Origin: Paenibacillus segetis | GTDB lineage: Bacteria > Bacillota > Bacilli > Paenibacillales > Paenibacillaceae | Length of the DNA stretch: 64,000 nt | Assembly (NCBI RefSeq): GCF_014639155.1 | Contig: NZ_BMFT01000001.1 | Location: 1,860,001-1,924,000, forward strand | Direction: 5' to 3' | Translations under genes and position numbers: made by a program | The notes under the pieces: model-generated | Databases searched by the model: none | Told to the model about the DNA's origin: nothing | Seen by the model: only the letters and a program-made list of their open reading frames with translations | Shown here: in pieces, positions 41,207-50,879 of the stretch | Layout of the letters: the number at the start of each line of letters is the position of its first letter | How positions within the stretch are numbered: position 1 is the stretch's first letter

Positions 41207-41580
41207 CTATTCAGCTACCCTGCGACTACTTTCTTCTGACAAATCCTTAATCCTAGTCATAATAGACCATCTTACTCCAAAAGGATCCAATATACTTCCG
41301 AATCGATCACCTGAAACAAAGTTTGCAACCGGTTCCTTTACTTTTGCTCCTCTTGCTAGCATTTTCAAATACCTGGTCAACATTAATTACATAAATTCAT
41401 AAAGAATAACACACATTGTCTTCATCTGGCGGCAAGGTCAATTTATAAGTCGGATTCGCTGCTCCCAGCTGTAAAAAACCATTTCCAAAATCTAAGAAAA
41501 CAGTTTTATAGAACTCCATTGCTTCAGAAGGATTCTTCTCTGTTATAAATGGTGTAATAGATGTAAAGATGCTGATACCT
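41207..41580 (-). pseudogene. VOC (PhnB-like) gene with frameshifts and a stop
   Basis: Pieces in different frames together make a VOC protein: ISIFTSITPFITEKNPSEAM and EFYKTVFLDFGNGFLQLGAA at the start, YKLTLPPDEDNVCYSL before a TGA, YVINVDQVFE, and ARGAKVKEPVANFVSGDRFG with SILDPFGVRWSIMTRIKDL at the end. The final motif is typical of PhnB-like proteins. The start overlaps the end of the DJ-1 gene, and a part of the middle is missing. Confidence 0.65.
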
Positions 41581-42207
41581 TCATTGTATTGAATTCATCA
41601 ACTCATAGTAATATTTAGGATCATTAGTCTTATTAAGGCTATACCAGGCGTCTAATGTTTTTGGAGAAAACACATCCAAAGCTTTCAAGATATGTACAGA
41701 AAATTCCAATGGAGCTATTCCAGATGCTGTGATCAGTTTTCCATCAGTTACAGCAGACTCCATTTTGTAATACTTTTCTCCTGTATAAGTGGGACAGATC
41801 ATTTTAAGGTATTCCAGATCATTGCTTGTATGCCCACGTGAATTCAGCAATCCTGTCTGGGCAAGTCCCATTGTAGCACCACAAATCGCTGCAACCCATA
41901 TACCTTCCCTTAAACACCTCTCAGCGATTGTTAAGAGGGGGTGGTGAATGGTTTCTGTCCACGTATTTCCACCTGGTAAAATCAATAGATCTGATTTTTC
42001 AATGCTGCACTCATCCAATTTGATGTCAGGCAGTATTGTAAGTCCGCCCATTGTAGTTACTGGAGTCTTATCAATTCCCACGGTAACTATTTTTGATGGG
42101 GCCAGTCCCTTTTTATAATATCTTCCCGAGTTCAGTTCGGCAGTTAAGTAACCTATTTCCCAGTCTGCCATTGTGTCAAACACATAGAGATATACCGTAT
42201 TATTCAT
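41581..42207 (-). CDS. DJ-1/PfpI family protein
   Basis: 208 residues from the ATG at 42207, with AAGGAGAA upstream; the open frame extends to 42279 through a tetranucleotide repeat. DJ-1/PfpI fold: VYLYVFDTMADWEIGYLTAEL, DLLILPGGNTWTE and the nucleophile elbow VAAICGATMGLAQTGLL with Cys109, then LITASGIAPLEFSVHIL. Probably a glutamine-amidotransferase-like hydrolase or stress chaperone. It is upstream of the VOC remnant and near the divergent-direction-sharing WYL regulator. Confidence 0.9.
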   Translation of the reverse strand: MNNTVYLYVFDTMADWEIGYLTAELNSGRYYKKGLAPSKIVTVGIDKTPVTTMGGLTILPDIKLDECSIEKSDLLILPGGNTWTETIHHPLLTIAERCLREGIWVAAICGATMGLAQTGLLNSRGHTSNDLEYLKMICPTYTGEKYYKMESAVTDGKLITASGIAPLEFSVHILKALDVFSPKTLDAWYSLNKTNDPKYYYELMNSIQ

Positions 42208-42250
42208 TTGCAAGTTCTCCTTATTTAACAATTCATCAAGTGATACCAAC

Positions 42251-42270
42251 CATCCATCCATCCATCCATC
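42251..42270. repeat. tetranucleotide tandem repeat (CATC) x5
   Basis: Five perfect CATC units, 43 bases before the DJ-1 start. Read on the minus strand as GATG units, they lie in the open extension of the DJ-1 frame and in the space after the WYL gene. Confidence 0.8.
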
Positions 42271-42302
42271 GGTAATCAATGATTATCATCATTATAAAAT
42301 GA

Positions 42303-42329
42303 CTTCACTGACATCCGCTGTCAGTGAAG
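42303..42329. terminator. perfect hairpin after the WYL gene
   Basis: CTTCACTGACA, loop TCCGC, TGTCAGTGAAG. It begins three bases after the WYL stop codon. Only a short U-tract on the minus strand, but position favours a terminator. Confidence 0.6.
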
Positions 42330-42332
42330 CTA

Positions 42333-43298
42333 TTAAAGTTGATAATATTCCATTAACTCCGACACAACATCAACAAGTTTTTCCTTCAAACTCTGTGGTT
42401 CGATTACTTGAATGGATTTCCCGTAGGATAAGAGAAAATTAGGAACATAGGTAAGAATTGATTTTTCCTCAAGTAAAAAGATTGCTTGATTTGGTGTACG
42501 CTCTTTCAGATGATGCCCCAAAAACCAATGCAGGCATAAGTCATCCAACGCCTCTGACCTACCTTCGATAATTACAGCAATTAACCCGTCCTTGCCGACT
42601 AAATCAGGTAATAGATTTCGCACAAAAAATTCCCGAGCCAAAAAAGCTTCGGAACGCTTAAATATGTTTTGAGTACGCTTGATTTGTAAAATCCGTCCTA
42701 CCCGAAAGCTGCGGATCTCATTTCTCAGGTGGCAAAATGCAACAATATACCATTTATTGTTCCAGTAAACCATTCCATAGGGATCTATCACCCTAGTCTT
42801 GGGTTGATCATCACGACGTGTGCGATAATCAATTTCTACAGAGAATTCGTTTGCTACAGCTTGCTCCAATTCCGCCAATATTGGCTGCATAGAAGGGTCT
42901 CCCATACGGTTTATAACTTCAAATCCGGCTAAATGACGGCTGAGAACACTTTCCTGTTCCTGATTCGAATACATTTTCAATTTGGATGTCGCATTACCTA
43001 ATGCCTCACTCAAAGGGTATCCGGCTTCTTTTGCAAAAACAGCAGCATGAAGAAGTGCTTTTTTTTCTTCAATATCAAATAGCAGAGGTGCTCTGATAAA
43101 ATTATTCAGCAAGCTATACCCGCCATTATGACCAGTGTCGGATATTATAGGCACTCCACTGGCACCTAGCGCATCAATATACCGATAGACTGTCCTTATA
43201 TTTATTTCTAACTTTTCGGATATTTGTTTTGCGGTCATTTTAACTCCCGAATTCAGCATCCATAGGATTGCCAGCATATTATCGTTTTTTGGCATCAC
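42333..43298 (-). CDS. WYL-domain transcriptional regulator (YafY type)
   Basis: 321 residues. N-terminal helix-turn-helix DNMLAILWMLNSGVKMTAKQISEKLEINIRTVYRYIDALGASGVPIISDTGHNGGYSL, then WYL ligand-binding domain with VIDPYGMVYWNNKWYIVAFCHLRNEIRSFRVGRI. Regulators of this type often control a neighbouring DJ-1, VOC or similar stress gene; here the DJ-1 gene lies downstream on the same strand. Confidence 0.9.
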   Translation of the reverse strand: MMPKNDNMLAILWMLNSGVKMTAKQISEKLEINIRTVYRYIDALGASGVPIISDTGHNGGYSLLNNFIRAPLLFDIEEKKALLHAAVFAKEAGYPLSEALGNATSKLKMYSNQEQESVLSRHLAGFEVINRMGDPSMQPILAELEQAVANEFSVEIDYRTRRDDQPKTRVIDPYGMVYWNNKWYIVAFCHLRNEIRSFRVGRILQIKRTQNIFKRSEAFLAREFFVRNLLPDLVGKDGLIAVIIEGRSEALDDLCLHWFLGHHLKERTPNQAIFLLEEKSILTYVPNFLLSYGKSIQVIEPQSLKEKLVDVVSELMEYYQL

Positions 43299-43424
43299 AT
43301 ATACCTCATCTTTTATTAGGATCGCACTAAATTATTAGCTTTACGAATAGTCTACTCTCAACTCAACTTTCTACTTTACCACAACTTGTGATACGGTTCA
43401 CCGATTCGCTGAAAAGCTAAAAAC

Positions 43425-43454
43425 AGCATGTCTCTCTCAAGAGATATGCTGTTT
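43425..43454. terminator. bidirectional terminator
   Basis: AACAGCATGTCTCT, loop CTCAAG, AGAGATATGCTGTT. It lies between the WYL gene's upstream side and the end of the SLH-GH3 gene and would end the latter's leftward transcript. Confidence 0.65.
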
Positions 43455-43538
43455 CCATTTCCCATTATTTTCGTTTCATCTTTGACTCTGCTTTCGTCAT
43501 CATACTAATCCTGCTTCTTATCTCCCAACTGGGAGAAA

Positions 43539-45821
43539 TTAATTATCACTTACCCTACTTTGATCCATTGTCACTGGCAGTACGCCCCCGGCTTCCAATT
43601 GGCCGAGCAGCACTTTGATCCCGGCGGTTGTATTGGGCTCCTGTTTTCCGTAAACTGCAAGTCCTGAGCGTACGTTCTGCAAAAAGATCGTCTCATACGG
43701 GTTACCAAGAGATAAAAGCGCGTATCGCTTATTACGCTCGTTCATCTCTTGGATCAACGTTTGAACATCGGTCCATCCAAACTGACTGGCTACGTTACGG
43801 AACTGGTAAGTGGCCAGGATGACGTAATCCGCCTTTTCAATAGCTTTAAGCGCTTCCGCCTTGTTTCCTTGACCGATAACAGAAATCTCCGTCTTAAGCG
43901 ATAGGTTGCTGGCGGCTTGCAGCAGCTGTCTCTCAAGCTGCTTGGCCTGTTCCTGCTCAGCTGCGACAATAACAACCCGGTCTCCTTGATGGATTTGATC
44001 CGGAAGCGCACCGTCGCGGCTGGCCAATAATGTGACCGCTCGTTCAGCAATTTTCCGCTCCACTGTGCGATGCACCTCGGATCCGATGATATCGTTAAGT
44101 GCGCTCAACTTATGCGTAAGGCTTTCGCCGCGGTCAAACAAACCATATTTTGATTTAAGCTCTAATATTCGTTTCACCGAATTATGGATGGTTTCTTTCG
44201 GGATCGTCCCGCTATTCACCGCGTTAACCAGTGTTTGATGTGCAGCTGCTGGATCTTGCGGCATAAGGATGATATCGACACCTGCGGAGACCGCACGTTC
44301 CACTGCTGTATTCTCCCCAAAATGCTCCGCTATCGCATTCATGGTGAAGGCATCAGAAATGATAACGCCTTTATAACCAAGCTCTCCACGAAGCAGTCCT
44401 GTCAGCACCTTTTTAGATAACGTGGCAGGGATCGGCACGCTGCTTCCGTCCTTAAGCGAAATAATGTGCTCGTTATCTACTGCGGGGAAAGCAATATGGG
44501 CGGTCATGATCATCTCCACCCCGTTCTCGATCGAGGCGCGAAACGGTTTCAGTTCGACCGCATCGAGTCGTTCGCGGTTATGTGTCAACACCGGCATTCC
44601 CAGATGGGAGTCTACAGTCGTGTCACCATGCCCCGGAAAATGTTTAACTGCCGCAATGACTCCAGATTGACGCAGCCCTTTTATTGTTGCGATCCCAAGC
44701 CGTGATACCAAGTCCGCATCCGAGCTAAACGAACGCATCCCGATGATCGGGTTGTCTGGATTACTGTTAATGTCGAGCACCGGGGCAAAATTGACCTGCA
44801 GCCCGAGCGCCTTCAGCTCTTCCCCTGTCAGCCTTCCTGCCGCTTCGGCCAGTGCCGCGTCACCGGTTGCGCCAAGCGCCATTTGACCTGGCAGATTCGT
44901 CCCGCCGGGGATTCGCTTAACAACGCCTCCTTCTTGGTCGATGCCGAGAAACAGCGGAATGTCACCTGCTTCCATTTGCAGATGATGTGTGAGTGTTGTA
45001 ACCTGCCGTACGTCTACAATATTTTTGTCAAACAGAATTAGTCCGCCCAAGTCCTGATCGTGGATGCTGCGTTTAATTCCTTCATTGACGGTAGTTGTCA
45101 CTTGACCATTCCATTGCCTAATATCAGGCATGAGCATTTGGCCGACTTGCTCACTGACGGTCATATAAGATATCAGCTTATCCCAATCGTGATCCTGAAT
45201 AGCTGCTTCACGTTCAAATCGAATCACCCGGGTCATAAACACGGCAAACTCCGCCCGAGTGACAGGTCGATCCGGCCGATAGGTGCCATCCGTATATCCA
45301 CCGATCAATCCGTTAGAGTTCATAATGAGAATTGGTGCTGCTGCCCAATGATTCTCCGTATCCTTCAAACTTGCTGGTTGCTTCCCTGTTACAAGTGAAT
45401 ATGCGCGTGTAAGGAAGGCAGCCGTCTCTGCTCGGCTCATCGCTGTATCTGGATGAAAGGTGCCGTCAGGAAATCCGCTGGCCAGCCCGTTTTTTTCCGC
45501 AATAGCGATTTCACGATAAAAAGGATGTGTTGTTGGAACATCTGAATAATTTGTTCCTTTCGTTGCAACTTGCAACTGTTGAGGATAGAGCTCCCGAACC
45601 ATGAAAGTTACGGCTTGCGCTCTTGTTACATGCCTCTCGGGCATAAACTTCCCATTGCCATATCCGGCAACTGTTCCCCTTTTAGCCATATAGTTAATGC
45701 TGTCTTCTGCCCACTTCGCATGCTGCAGATCAGTAAACCGTTCTTCCGCAGCCGCACTTCCTGCCCAAACGAGCATTGAACCGATTACGGCACCGAATAT
45801 CGTCATCATTTTCAAATTCAT
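43539..45821 (-). CDS. S-layer-anchored GH3 beta-N-acetylglucosaminidase (NagZ-like)
   Basis: 760 residues from the ATG at 45821 with GAGGTGG upstream (a longer frame from 45851 has no ribosome site). Signal peptide LKMMTIFGAVIGSMLVWAGSAAA. Three S-layer-homology repeats at about 27-75, 90-145 and 155-205 (for example FTDLQHAKWAEDSINYMAKRG). GH3 domain from about 220: IDQEGGVVKRI, KHFPGHGDTTVDSHLG with the catalytic His-Asp pair of NagZ-type enzymes, and nucleophile Asp490 in VIISDAFTMNAI. A C-terminal accessory domain follows (residues 580-760). It likely cleaves GlcNAc from muropeptides or chitin fragments at the cell surface. Confidence 0.93.
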   Translation of the reverse strand: MNLKMMTIFGAVIGSMLVWAGSAAAEERFTDLQHAKWAEDSINYMAKRGTVAGYGNGKFMPERHVTRAQAVTFMVRELYPQQLQVATKGTNYSDVPTTHPFYREIAIAEKNGLASGFPDGTFHPDTAMSRAETAAFLTRAYSLVTGKQPASLKDTENHWAAAPILIMNSNGLIGGYTDGTYRPDRPVTRAEFAVFMTRVIRFEREAAIQDHDWDKLISYMTVSEQVGQMLMPDIRQWNGQVTTTVNEGIKRSIHDQDLGGLILFDKNIVDVRQVTTLTHHLQMEAGDIPLFLGIDQEGGVVKRIPGGTNLPGQMALGATGDAALAEAAGRLTGEELKALGLQVNFAPVLDINSNPDNPIIGMRSFSSDADLVSRLGIATIKGLRQSGVIAAVKHFPGHGDTTVDSHLGMPVLTHNRERLDAVELKPFRASIENGVEMIMTAHIAFPAVDNEHIISLKDGSSVPIPATLSKKVLTGLLRGELGYKGVIISDAFTMNAIAEHFGENTAVERAVSAGVDIILMPQDPAAAHQTLVNAVNSGTIPKETIHNSVKRILELKSKYGLFDRGESLTHKLSALNDIIGSEVHRTVERKIAERAVTLLASRDGALPDQIHQGDRVVIVAAEQEQAKQLERQLLQAASNLSLKTEISVIGQGNKAEALKAIEKADYVILATYQFRNVASQFGWTDVQTLIQEMNERNKRYALLSLGNPYETIFLQNVRSGLAVYGKQEPNTTAGIKVLLGQLEAGGVLPVTMDQSRVSDN

Positions 45822-46065
45822 CTGTTCCACCTCTGTAGCTGTTATATGCATGATGAATAGACGCTTCCGAAGTCCCTTTTGTTGCGATTAATCCTCATTT
45901 TGCTATCAGCACCATCCCCTTCGGGATGCCCTCTACATGATTATTGCATTGCGATGCCTCAACAGATGGATTGTACTTAAGTTTGTTTAATCAACTAAAA
46001 ATTGATATGATTTTTAATAAACTCACATTTTAGACTAGTATATTGTTGTGAAGGAGAACGGAAAA

Positions 46066-47079
46066 ATGTATAAAAAATTAAATTATATTTTAATAGCTTT
46101 TATTACGACAACTCTATTTTTTGCAGCTTATAATACGGCTACTGCTACTGCTGCTATTAAAATCTTTGTAAATACTAAAGAAGTAGTAATGGATCAGAAA
46201 CCTATAATAAAAAATGGCCGTACCCTTGTGCCACTTCGATTTATATCTGAATATTTAGGTCATGATGTAAAATGGGATCCGAAAAAGAAAGTAGTTACTA
46301 TTGTTTACTCTATTGAAAATATAAACTACACGGTTACCTTACCCATTGGCCAAAAAACGGCTACTAAAACTCCCAGCTCTTATTTGAATAAGTACAGCCA
46401 AGAAGATATAGTACATATTCAATCAGATGTAAATAGTCAGATTATTAATGGAAGAACTGTTGTCCCCTTAAGATTTATAGGTGAATTACTTGGTATAGAT
46501 GTCCGCTTTGATTATCAGAACAAAGATATATATATTTCTAGTTTAGGCGTGAACTTAATCCCATCTGATTTTGAAAAAGAGGTTTATGATAAAGAATTAC
46601 GTAAGGTGAAAGATTTTGGTAAACCTACTGTCAATTATGAAAAATTCCTAGCTCTCGATGCGGATCATTTCAACTCCATCGATCTTGATTATCTTTTTGC
46701 TAGAAAACCTAGTGTTGACTTGTTCGGAGCCCCCGAAGCTTTCCGTGATGGCTTCAATGAAGTCATAATATCCGGGCCCATTCAAATCGATTACCTAAAT
46801 ATGATGATATATAAGGGAAAGGATTTACCCATTTTAAGCTACCCAGATGTTACAGTCGAAAGTACTGCTACTATTAAAGAAGGCATGACCTATGATGAAG
46901 TAGTCAAAATATTTGGTGGTCCTGGAGTATTATCAGGTAAAGGTACTCTTCGAGAGGAATACAAATGGGCATCGTCTTCAGAGAAAGGAGAAGCCTATAT
47001 CACATTTGTTAAAAAGGACTCTTCTCTTAATGTCACACCATCTCCATATAGATCGTATTCTTGGGAATATACTTATTGA
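46066..47079 (+). CDS. stalk-domain (copper amine oxidase N-terminal domain) protein
   Basis: 337 residues from the ATG at 46066 after AAGGAGAACGG. Signal peptide YILIAFITTTLFFAAYNTATATA. Two stalk motifs: KIFVNTKEVVMDQKPIIKNGRTLVPLRFISEYLGHDVKWD and SQIINGRTVVPLRFIGELLGIDVRFD, the PF07833-type repeat abundant in Paenibacillus and Clostridium surface proteins. The C-terminal part ends with a TATIKEGMTYDEVVKIFGGPGVLSG module and a short beta tail. Probably a cell-surface protein of unknown ligand. Not linked to copper chemistry despite the family name. Confidence 0.88.
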   Translation: MYKKLNYILIAFITTTLFFAAYNTATATAAIKIFVNTKEVVMDQKPIIKNGRTLVPLRFISEYLGHDVKWDPKKKVVTIVYSIENINYTVTLPIGQKTATKTPSSYLNKYSQEDIVHIQSDVNSQIINGRTVVPLRFIGELLGIDVRFDYQNKDIYISSLGVNLIPSDFEKEVYDKELRKVKDFGKPTVNYEKFLALDADHFNSIDLDYLFARKPSVDLFGAPEAFRDGFNEVIISGPIQIDYLNMMIYKGKDLPILSYPDVTVESTATIKEGMTYDEVVKIFGGPGVLSGKGTLREEYKWASSSEKGEAYITFVKKDSSLNVTPSPYRSYSWEYTY

Positions 47080-47125
47080 GTTTGACAATTAAAAATCGAA
47101 CTTGCTTTTAACCGTGCTTTTAAGA

Positions 47126-47166
47126 AATATGAAAGAGGGCTCAAAATTATTTGAGCCTTCTTTCAT
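47126..47166 (+). terminator. terminator between converging genes
   Basis: GAAAGAGGGCTCAAA, loop ATTA, TTTGAGCCTTCTTTC, followed by ATTCTATTTTG. Serves the stalk-domain gene and possibly the S41 gene from the other side. Confidence 0.8.
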
Positions 47167-47332
47167 TCTATTTTGTTACGTTCTCTAAACCTGTGTTCTT
47201 TACATATGAAATGACATTCGCCTATGCAAAAAGACATGCTTAAAGCACATCTTTATTAATATTCTTCCAAAACACTTTCATATCTCAAGTGATTTTCTTG
47301 TTATGTTCGATATAGATGCGTTAAGAGACAGT

Positions 47333-49075
47333 TTAATAACCATCTTTAATTAATTCAACGGCTCTCTCAACATACTCGTCTCTGCCTTCCATAATTCCTT
47401 CAATGGTTGGATCAAGATGAATATCAGGCTGCACTCCTATTCTTTGCGTTGGTTTTTTCTCTGGATCAAAAACACCGATTCCACTTATTTTAGTTATTAT
47501 ATTTCCTGGAAGAGTAATTCTAAATACATTACCATCCGCTCCTGCAGTTGGCCTCCCAAGAACGATTGAACTTTCTGTTTTTCTCAGCAACATCGTTGTA
47601 AACTCACCATTACTAATAGTATGTTCATTGATTAAAATCACGACTTTCCCTTTATAAACCTCGCCATCTGTATCTTGAAGCTTCCCTGAGGTAAGAGGCT
47701 CAAAATAATATTCACCGGGTACTGCACGATTAGGAAATGACACTTTGGCAAACTCTTTTTCGGAAGGGATCAGATATTGGGCTAATTTATAGTCCAGTGC
47801 GCTGGATGGGTAGTTTCTAAGATCAACAATTAGACCTTTAGTGTCCCACCATTTTTTCATGATGTTATCAATCTCTCCTTCTTCCAATAGACCAGCATTA
47901 ATATAGAAGATTTCTCCGTTCTCCATTGCTTGCGATTTCGTATCAACAAAGTAATTAATCTCTTGTAGGTTACTCGTCGCACTTATATTTATCGTTTTTC
48001 CCTGTCGAATTACGGTAACGTCCATATTCTTTTGATGTGTTCGGAATAATGCATTAAAGAAATCTCTTGACGTGTCATCTCGAGATTGTGAGATGTATTT
48101 TCTTCTATCTTCTAATAATTCATCAATACTATTGTCGCCAACTTTTAATACAATATCTCCAACCTCAAGTCCACATTCGTTAAATAATGTACTTATAACA
48201 ATCTGATTGTTAATTTCGACAAAGTTTACGGGAAGCCGATACGTTCCAAAATATTCAATAATGGACTCTCTATTTTTGCCCATCAAATTAACATGAGAAT
48301 CGTGTACTCTAGTTGTTAATTCTGCTAAGGTCATCAAATAGGAATCATAATCAGACCCATCTATCATTTTAGGAATAAACTCCAGAAGCACTTGATCCCA
48401 ATCCTCTCCGATAACATCTTTATAAGGATAATAGTATTCGATAATATTCCAATAGCGGAATAAGCCAAGCAACCTGTAGCCGGTGTCATCAAATTTCATT
48501 CTATTATAAGGGTTTTCATTATGTATAATTGGAAATGGTGATTCATCATTAAAGCTAACAAATGCCTGTTTTCGTTCCGCAATGTTAGATTCTAATATCA
48601 TTGATAATTCAAGACTCAGATCTGTTCCCAGATATTCCTCGTCATTGGACCAATCTGTAGTTGGACTTAGCTGTATAGAATCTTCGGAAAACTGGTATTG
48701 CTGTTCAAGATCCCCGGAAACGCTCTTATTACCTAGCGTATGAACCCACTCATAGAGAATGGAGTTCACATCCGAATGGTCTTCTAAAATAGAAGGCATC
48801 ACCCGAAATAGCTCATAATCCCAATTTTTATCTCCAGATACAACCTTAGGATGGTAATATTTCACCACTCCCCATACTTTACTGAGCTTAGCAAGATCCA
48901 CGATCTTTTGTTCAGAAAGGCTAGAAAATATCATTCCACTTCCTTGGTCAAAATTCGGCTCCTTCTCTTTCTCGATTTGATGAGCCCCTTGTGATGTAGA
49001 ACATCCTGCAATTATAAGAATAAGCAATATACTGAAAAATACCAGGGACTTTCGATTTCTTCTTCCTTTTTTCAC
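47333..49075 (-). CDS. S41-family peptidase lipoprotein
   Basis: 580 residues from a GTG at 49075, preferred over the ATG at 49117 because AAAGGTGGGGG stands in front. Lipobox IIAGC after a basic start and hydrophobic core. The N-terminal region (KVWGVVKYYHPKV and LFRYWNIIEYYYPYKDVIGEDW, two repeats of a helical module) and the tricorn/C-terminal-processing peptidase core follow: PDZ-like segment GLEVGDIVLKVGDNSIDELL, then KGLIVDLRNYPSS, VVILINEHTISNGEFTTMLL with the catalytic Ser, and TQRIGVQPDI. Secreted, unknown substrate. Confidence 0.88.
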   Translation of the reverse strand: MKKGRRNRKSLVFFSILLILIIAGCSTSQGAHQIEKEKEPNFDQGSGMIFSSLSEQKIVDLAKLSKVWGVVKYYHPKVVSGDKNWDYELFRVMPSILEDHSDVNSILYEWVHTLGNKSVSGDLEQQYQFSEDSIQLSPTTDWSNDEEYLGTDLSLELSMILESNIAERKQAFVSFNDESPFPIIHNENPYNRMKFDDTGYRLLGLFRYWNIIEYYYPYKDVIGEDWDQVLLEFIPKMIDGSDYDSYLMTLAELTTRVHDSHVNLMGKNRESIIEYFGTYRLPVNFVEINNQIVISTLFNECGLEVGDIVLKVGDNSIDELLEDRRKYISQSRDDTSRDFFNALFRTHQKNMDVTVIRQGKTINISATSNLQEINYFVDTKSQAMENGEIFYINAGLLEEGEIDNIMKKWWDTKGLIVDLRNYPSSALDYKLAQYLIPSEKEFAKVSFPNRAVPGEYYFEPLTSGKLQDTDGEVYKGKVVILINEHTISNGEFTTMLLRKTESSIVLGRPTAGADGNVFRITLPGNIITKISGIGVFDPEKKPTQRIGVQPDIHLDPTIEGIMEGRDEYVERAVELIKDGY

Positions 49076-49195
49076 CTTTCCCCCACCTTTTAGCTCAACG
49101 TTTTTTCTTTTTGTCATTCTTGAAAATCTAAGATCTACTTAGCCTATCTCGCGGTATTTGTTTCCCATTTTTATAAAAATCTCGAGTGTAAATAA

Positions 49196-49238
49196 ATAGC
49201 CCCAGCCATAGGCAGCTCCTATCCTAGGCTGGGGCGTA
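49196..49238 (-). terminator. terminator after the ABC/two-component operon
   Basis: On the minus strand GCCCCAGCCTAGGATAGG, loop, CCTATGGCTGGGGCTATTT. This CCCAGCC..GGCTGGG hairpin resembles the interior hairpin of site B. Confidence 0.75.
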
Positions 49239-49368
49239 TGTTGTCTGAGCTTTCACTTTGATTATACATCTAATAACTTTAAAGGTGATAGCCCAGCAAC
49301 AAATATTGATTCTCCTCTTTGATAATCATTGTTTTCTGGCTTAAGCGGACAAAATAATGAACCCCAAC

Positions 49369-50133
49369 TTAGGCATCTCGTTTACGGTAAACTACAATAG
49401 CTACTGTAATAAAGATCAGTGTCCATAACATTAAAATACTTGTCCCTTGCATGGGTGTAAGAACATTTATTTCATCAGAGGAAGGCGGCATATACATATA
49501 ATATCCTGCCATATCCGGAGAATAATTTTTAATACTGGGTAGAAAATCTCTCGACAATGGACTGACAATGAAATAATAACCAAGCAGTACCACTAAAGCA
49601 GGTGTGGTTCGTCTTAATAAAGCACCTATAGCTGCACTGAGAAGTGTGGTTAATGTTAGATAGCCTGTTGCACCTACTAATGTTTTTATCATTATCATTG
49701 TGTCTGTTTTAAACCCTACTGCTGTGTCTCTCATCATAAAGAAAGTATATAGTACACCTGATGCAACAATAATAAACGCCACAGGAATGGTTATAATCGC
49801 TAATGCCAAATGCTTCGTGGATAATTGAAGCCCACGCCAAGGTATCGTAGTTAATGTAGTTCGAATCTGTCCACCAGCGTACTCCGAACAAGTAGCTACG
49901 ATTCCAAGAATAATGAACCCTGCTTGAAGATATCCCATAGAAGCAAGTCCTATATTCAGAATACTTTGTGTTCCTGCTGCCCCTTGTAGACCAATAGAAG
50001 TAAATGCTGTAGCTAAAACTAAATTAAGAATGAATATACCAATTAGAGTGAGCCATATCGATGGTAATGTAACTAATTTTTCCAGTTCAGCACCAAGGAT
50101 TTGTGTTATCTTCCTACTAGGAGAGACACTCAT
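49369..50133 (-). CDS. ABC-2 type permease, lantibiotic-immunity type
   Basis: 254 residues, six membrane segments (LPSIWLTLIGIFILNLVLATAF, QAGFIILGIVATCSEYAGGQIRTTL as the transmembrane-domain conserved part). It is the second permease of the operon and overlaps the upstream permease by four bases (ATGA). It is homologous to its partner, as LanE/LanG-type subunits are. It probably exports or expels a cationic peptide or transports an envelope lipid. Confidence 0.85.
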   Translation of the reverse strand: MSVSPSRKITQILGAELEKLVTLPSIWLTLIGIFILNLVLATAFTSIGLQGAAGTQSILNIGLASMGYLQAGFIILGIVATCSEYAGGQIRTTLTTIPWRGLQLSTKHLALAIITIPVAFIIVASGVLYTFFMMRDTAVGFKTDTMIMIKTLVGATGYLTLTTLLSAAIGALLRRTTPALVVLLGYYFIVSPLSRDFLPSIKNYSPDMAGYYMYMPPSSDEINVLTPMQGTSILMLWTLIFITVAIVVYRKRDA

Positions 50134-50879
50134 GATGCAACGTCCCTCCTATGGAATACAATAGTTGCAACAATAAAAAGAACGACTAACCAGGCAAACA
50201 TGACTAAACCACCTTTGAACGGGGTGAGAAATCTGTCGCTCATAAACATAAACATTTCAAGGCCAGCCCTATCGGGTAAGTATAACGCCAACTTTGTAAC
50301 TTTAGAGAGCAGGAAACTGAATGATACTACAGATGTGTTTATGATGAGCACAGCAAGCGGAATAATGCCATTCTTAGTTAGAACAGTAATCCCAAATGCT
50401 AAAAGGGCAGTGAATGTCCAGTAACAAACTACACCGATAAGCCTAGGCCATTCAAATGCAGGGGCATATTCACCAAGAATAAGATGCGTTGCAGACACAG
50501 TTGTCATAATTGCAACAATACAAAGCAGTATGCTGATCACAGTCACAGCGCCTGCTTTTGCCAGTAAAAAATGAAGCCTTGATGGAATAACAGTTAAACT
50601 TGTTGTAATCTGCCCCCCTCCACCAGATTCACTGCTCTCTGTCAAATACTCACTGCTGACAGCAAGCACACCAAGAATAATGACACCTTGCACACCAAGA
50701 GCGAGTCCAATATAACCAACTTCCGATAGCCGTGTGCTAACTCCAGCTATAATCTCCTCTTGTTGTGCTATACTGTCCAAGGCAGCAATGACCGCTGGGG
50801 CAAATACTCCAATAAGAAAGGCAAGCCAAATGCCTGGCAGGGAGAACAATTTAGATAGCTCCGCGTTGAATGCTCTCAT
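50130..50879 (-). CDS. ABC-2 type permease, lantibiotic-immunity type
   Basis: 249 residues, six membrane segments (ELSKLFSLPGIWLAFLIGVFAPAVIAAL; GVQGVIILGVLAVSSEYLTESSESGGGGQITTSLTVIP). The 'SSEY..GQI.TSL..IP.R' motif is shared with the partner permease, marking an ABC-2 pair. Overlaps the ATPase gene by four bases and the next permease by four, so the three genes are translationally coupled. Confidence 0.85.
   Translation of the reverse strand: MRAFNAELSKLFSLPGIWLAFLIGVFAPAVIAALDSIAQQEEIIAGVSTRLSEVGYIGLALGVQGVIILGVLAVSSEYLTESSESGGGGQITTSLTVIPSRLHFLLAKAGAVTVISILLCIVAIMTTVSATHLILGEYAPAFEWPRLIGVVCYWTFTALLAFGITVLTKNGIIPLAVLIINTSVVSFSFLLSKVTKLALYLPDRAGLEMFMFMSDRFLTPFKGGLVMFAWLVVLFIVATIVFHRRDVAS

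Noticed and set aside
44032..44705. Several open frames opposite the SLH-GH3 gene
   Set aside because: Shadows of a GC-richer long gene; the GH3 motifs on the other strand are decisive.
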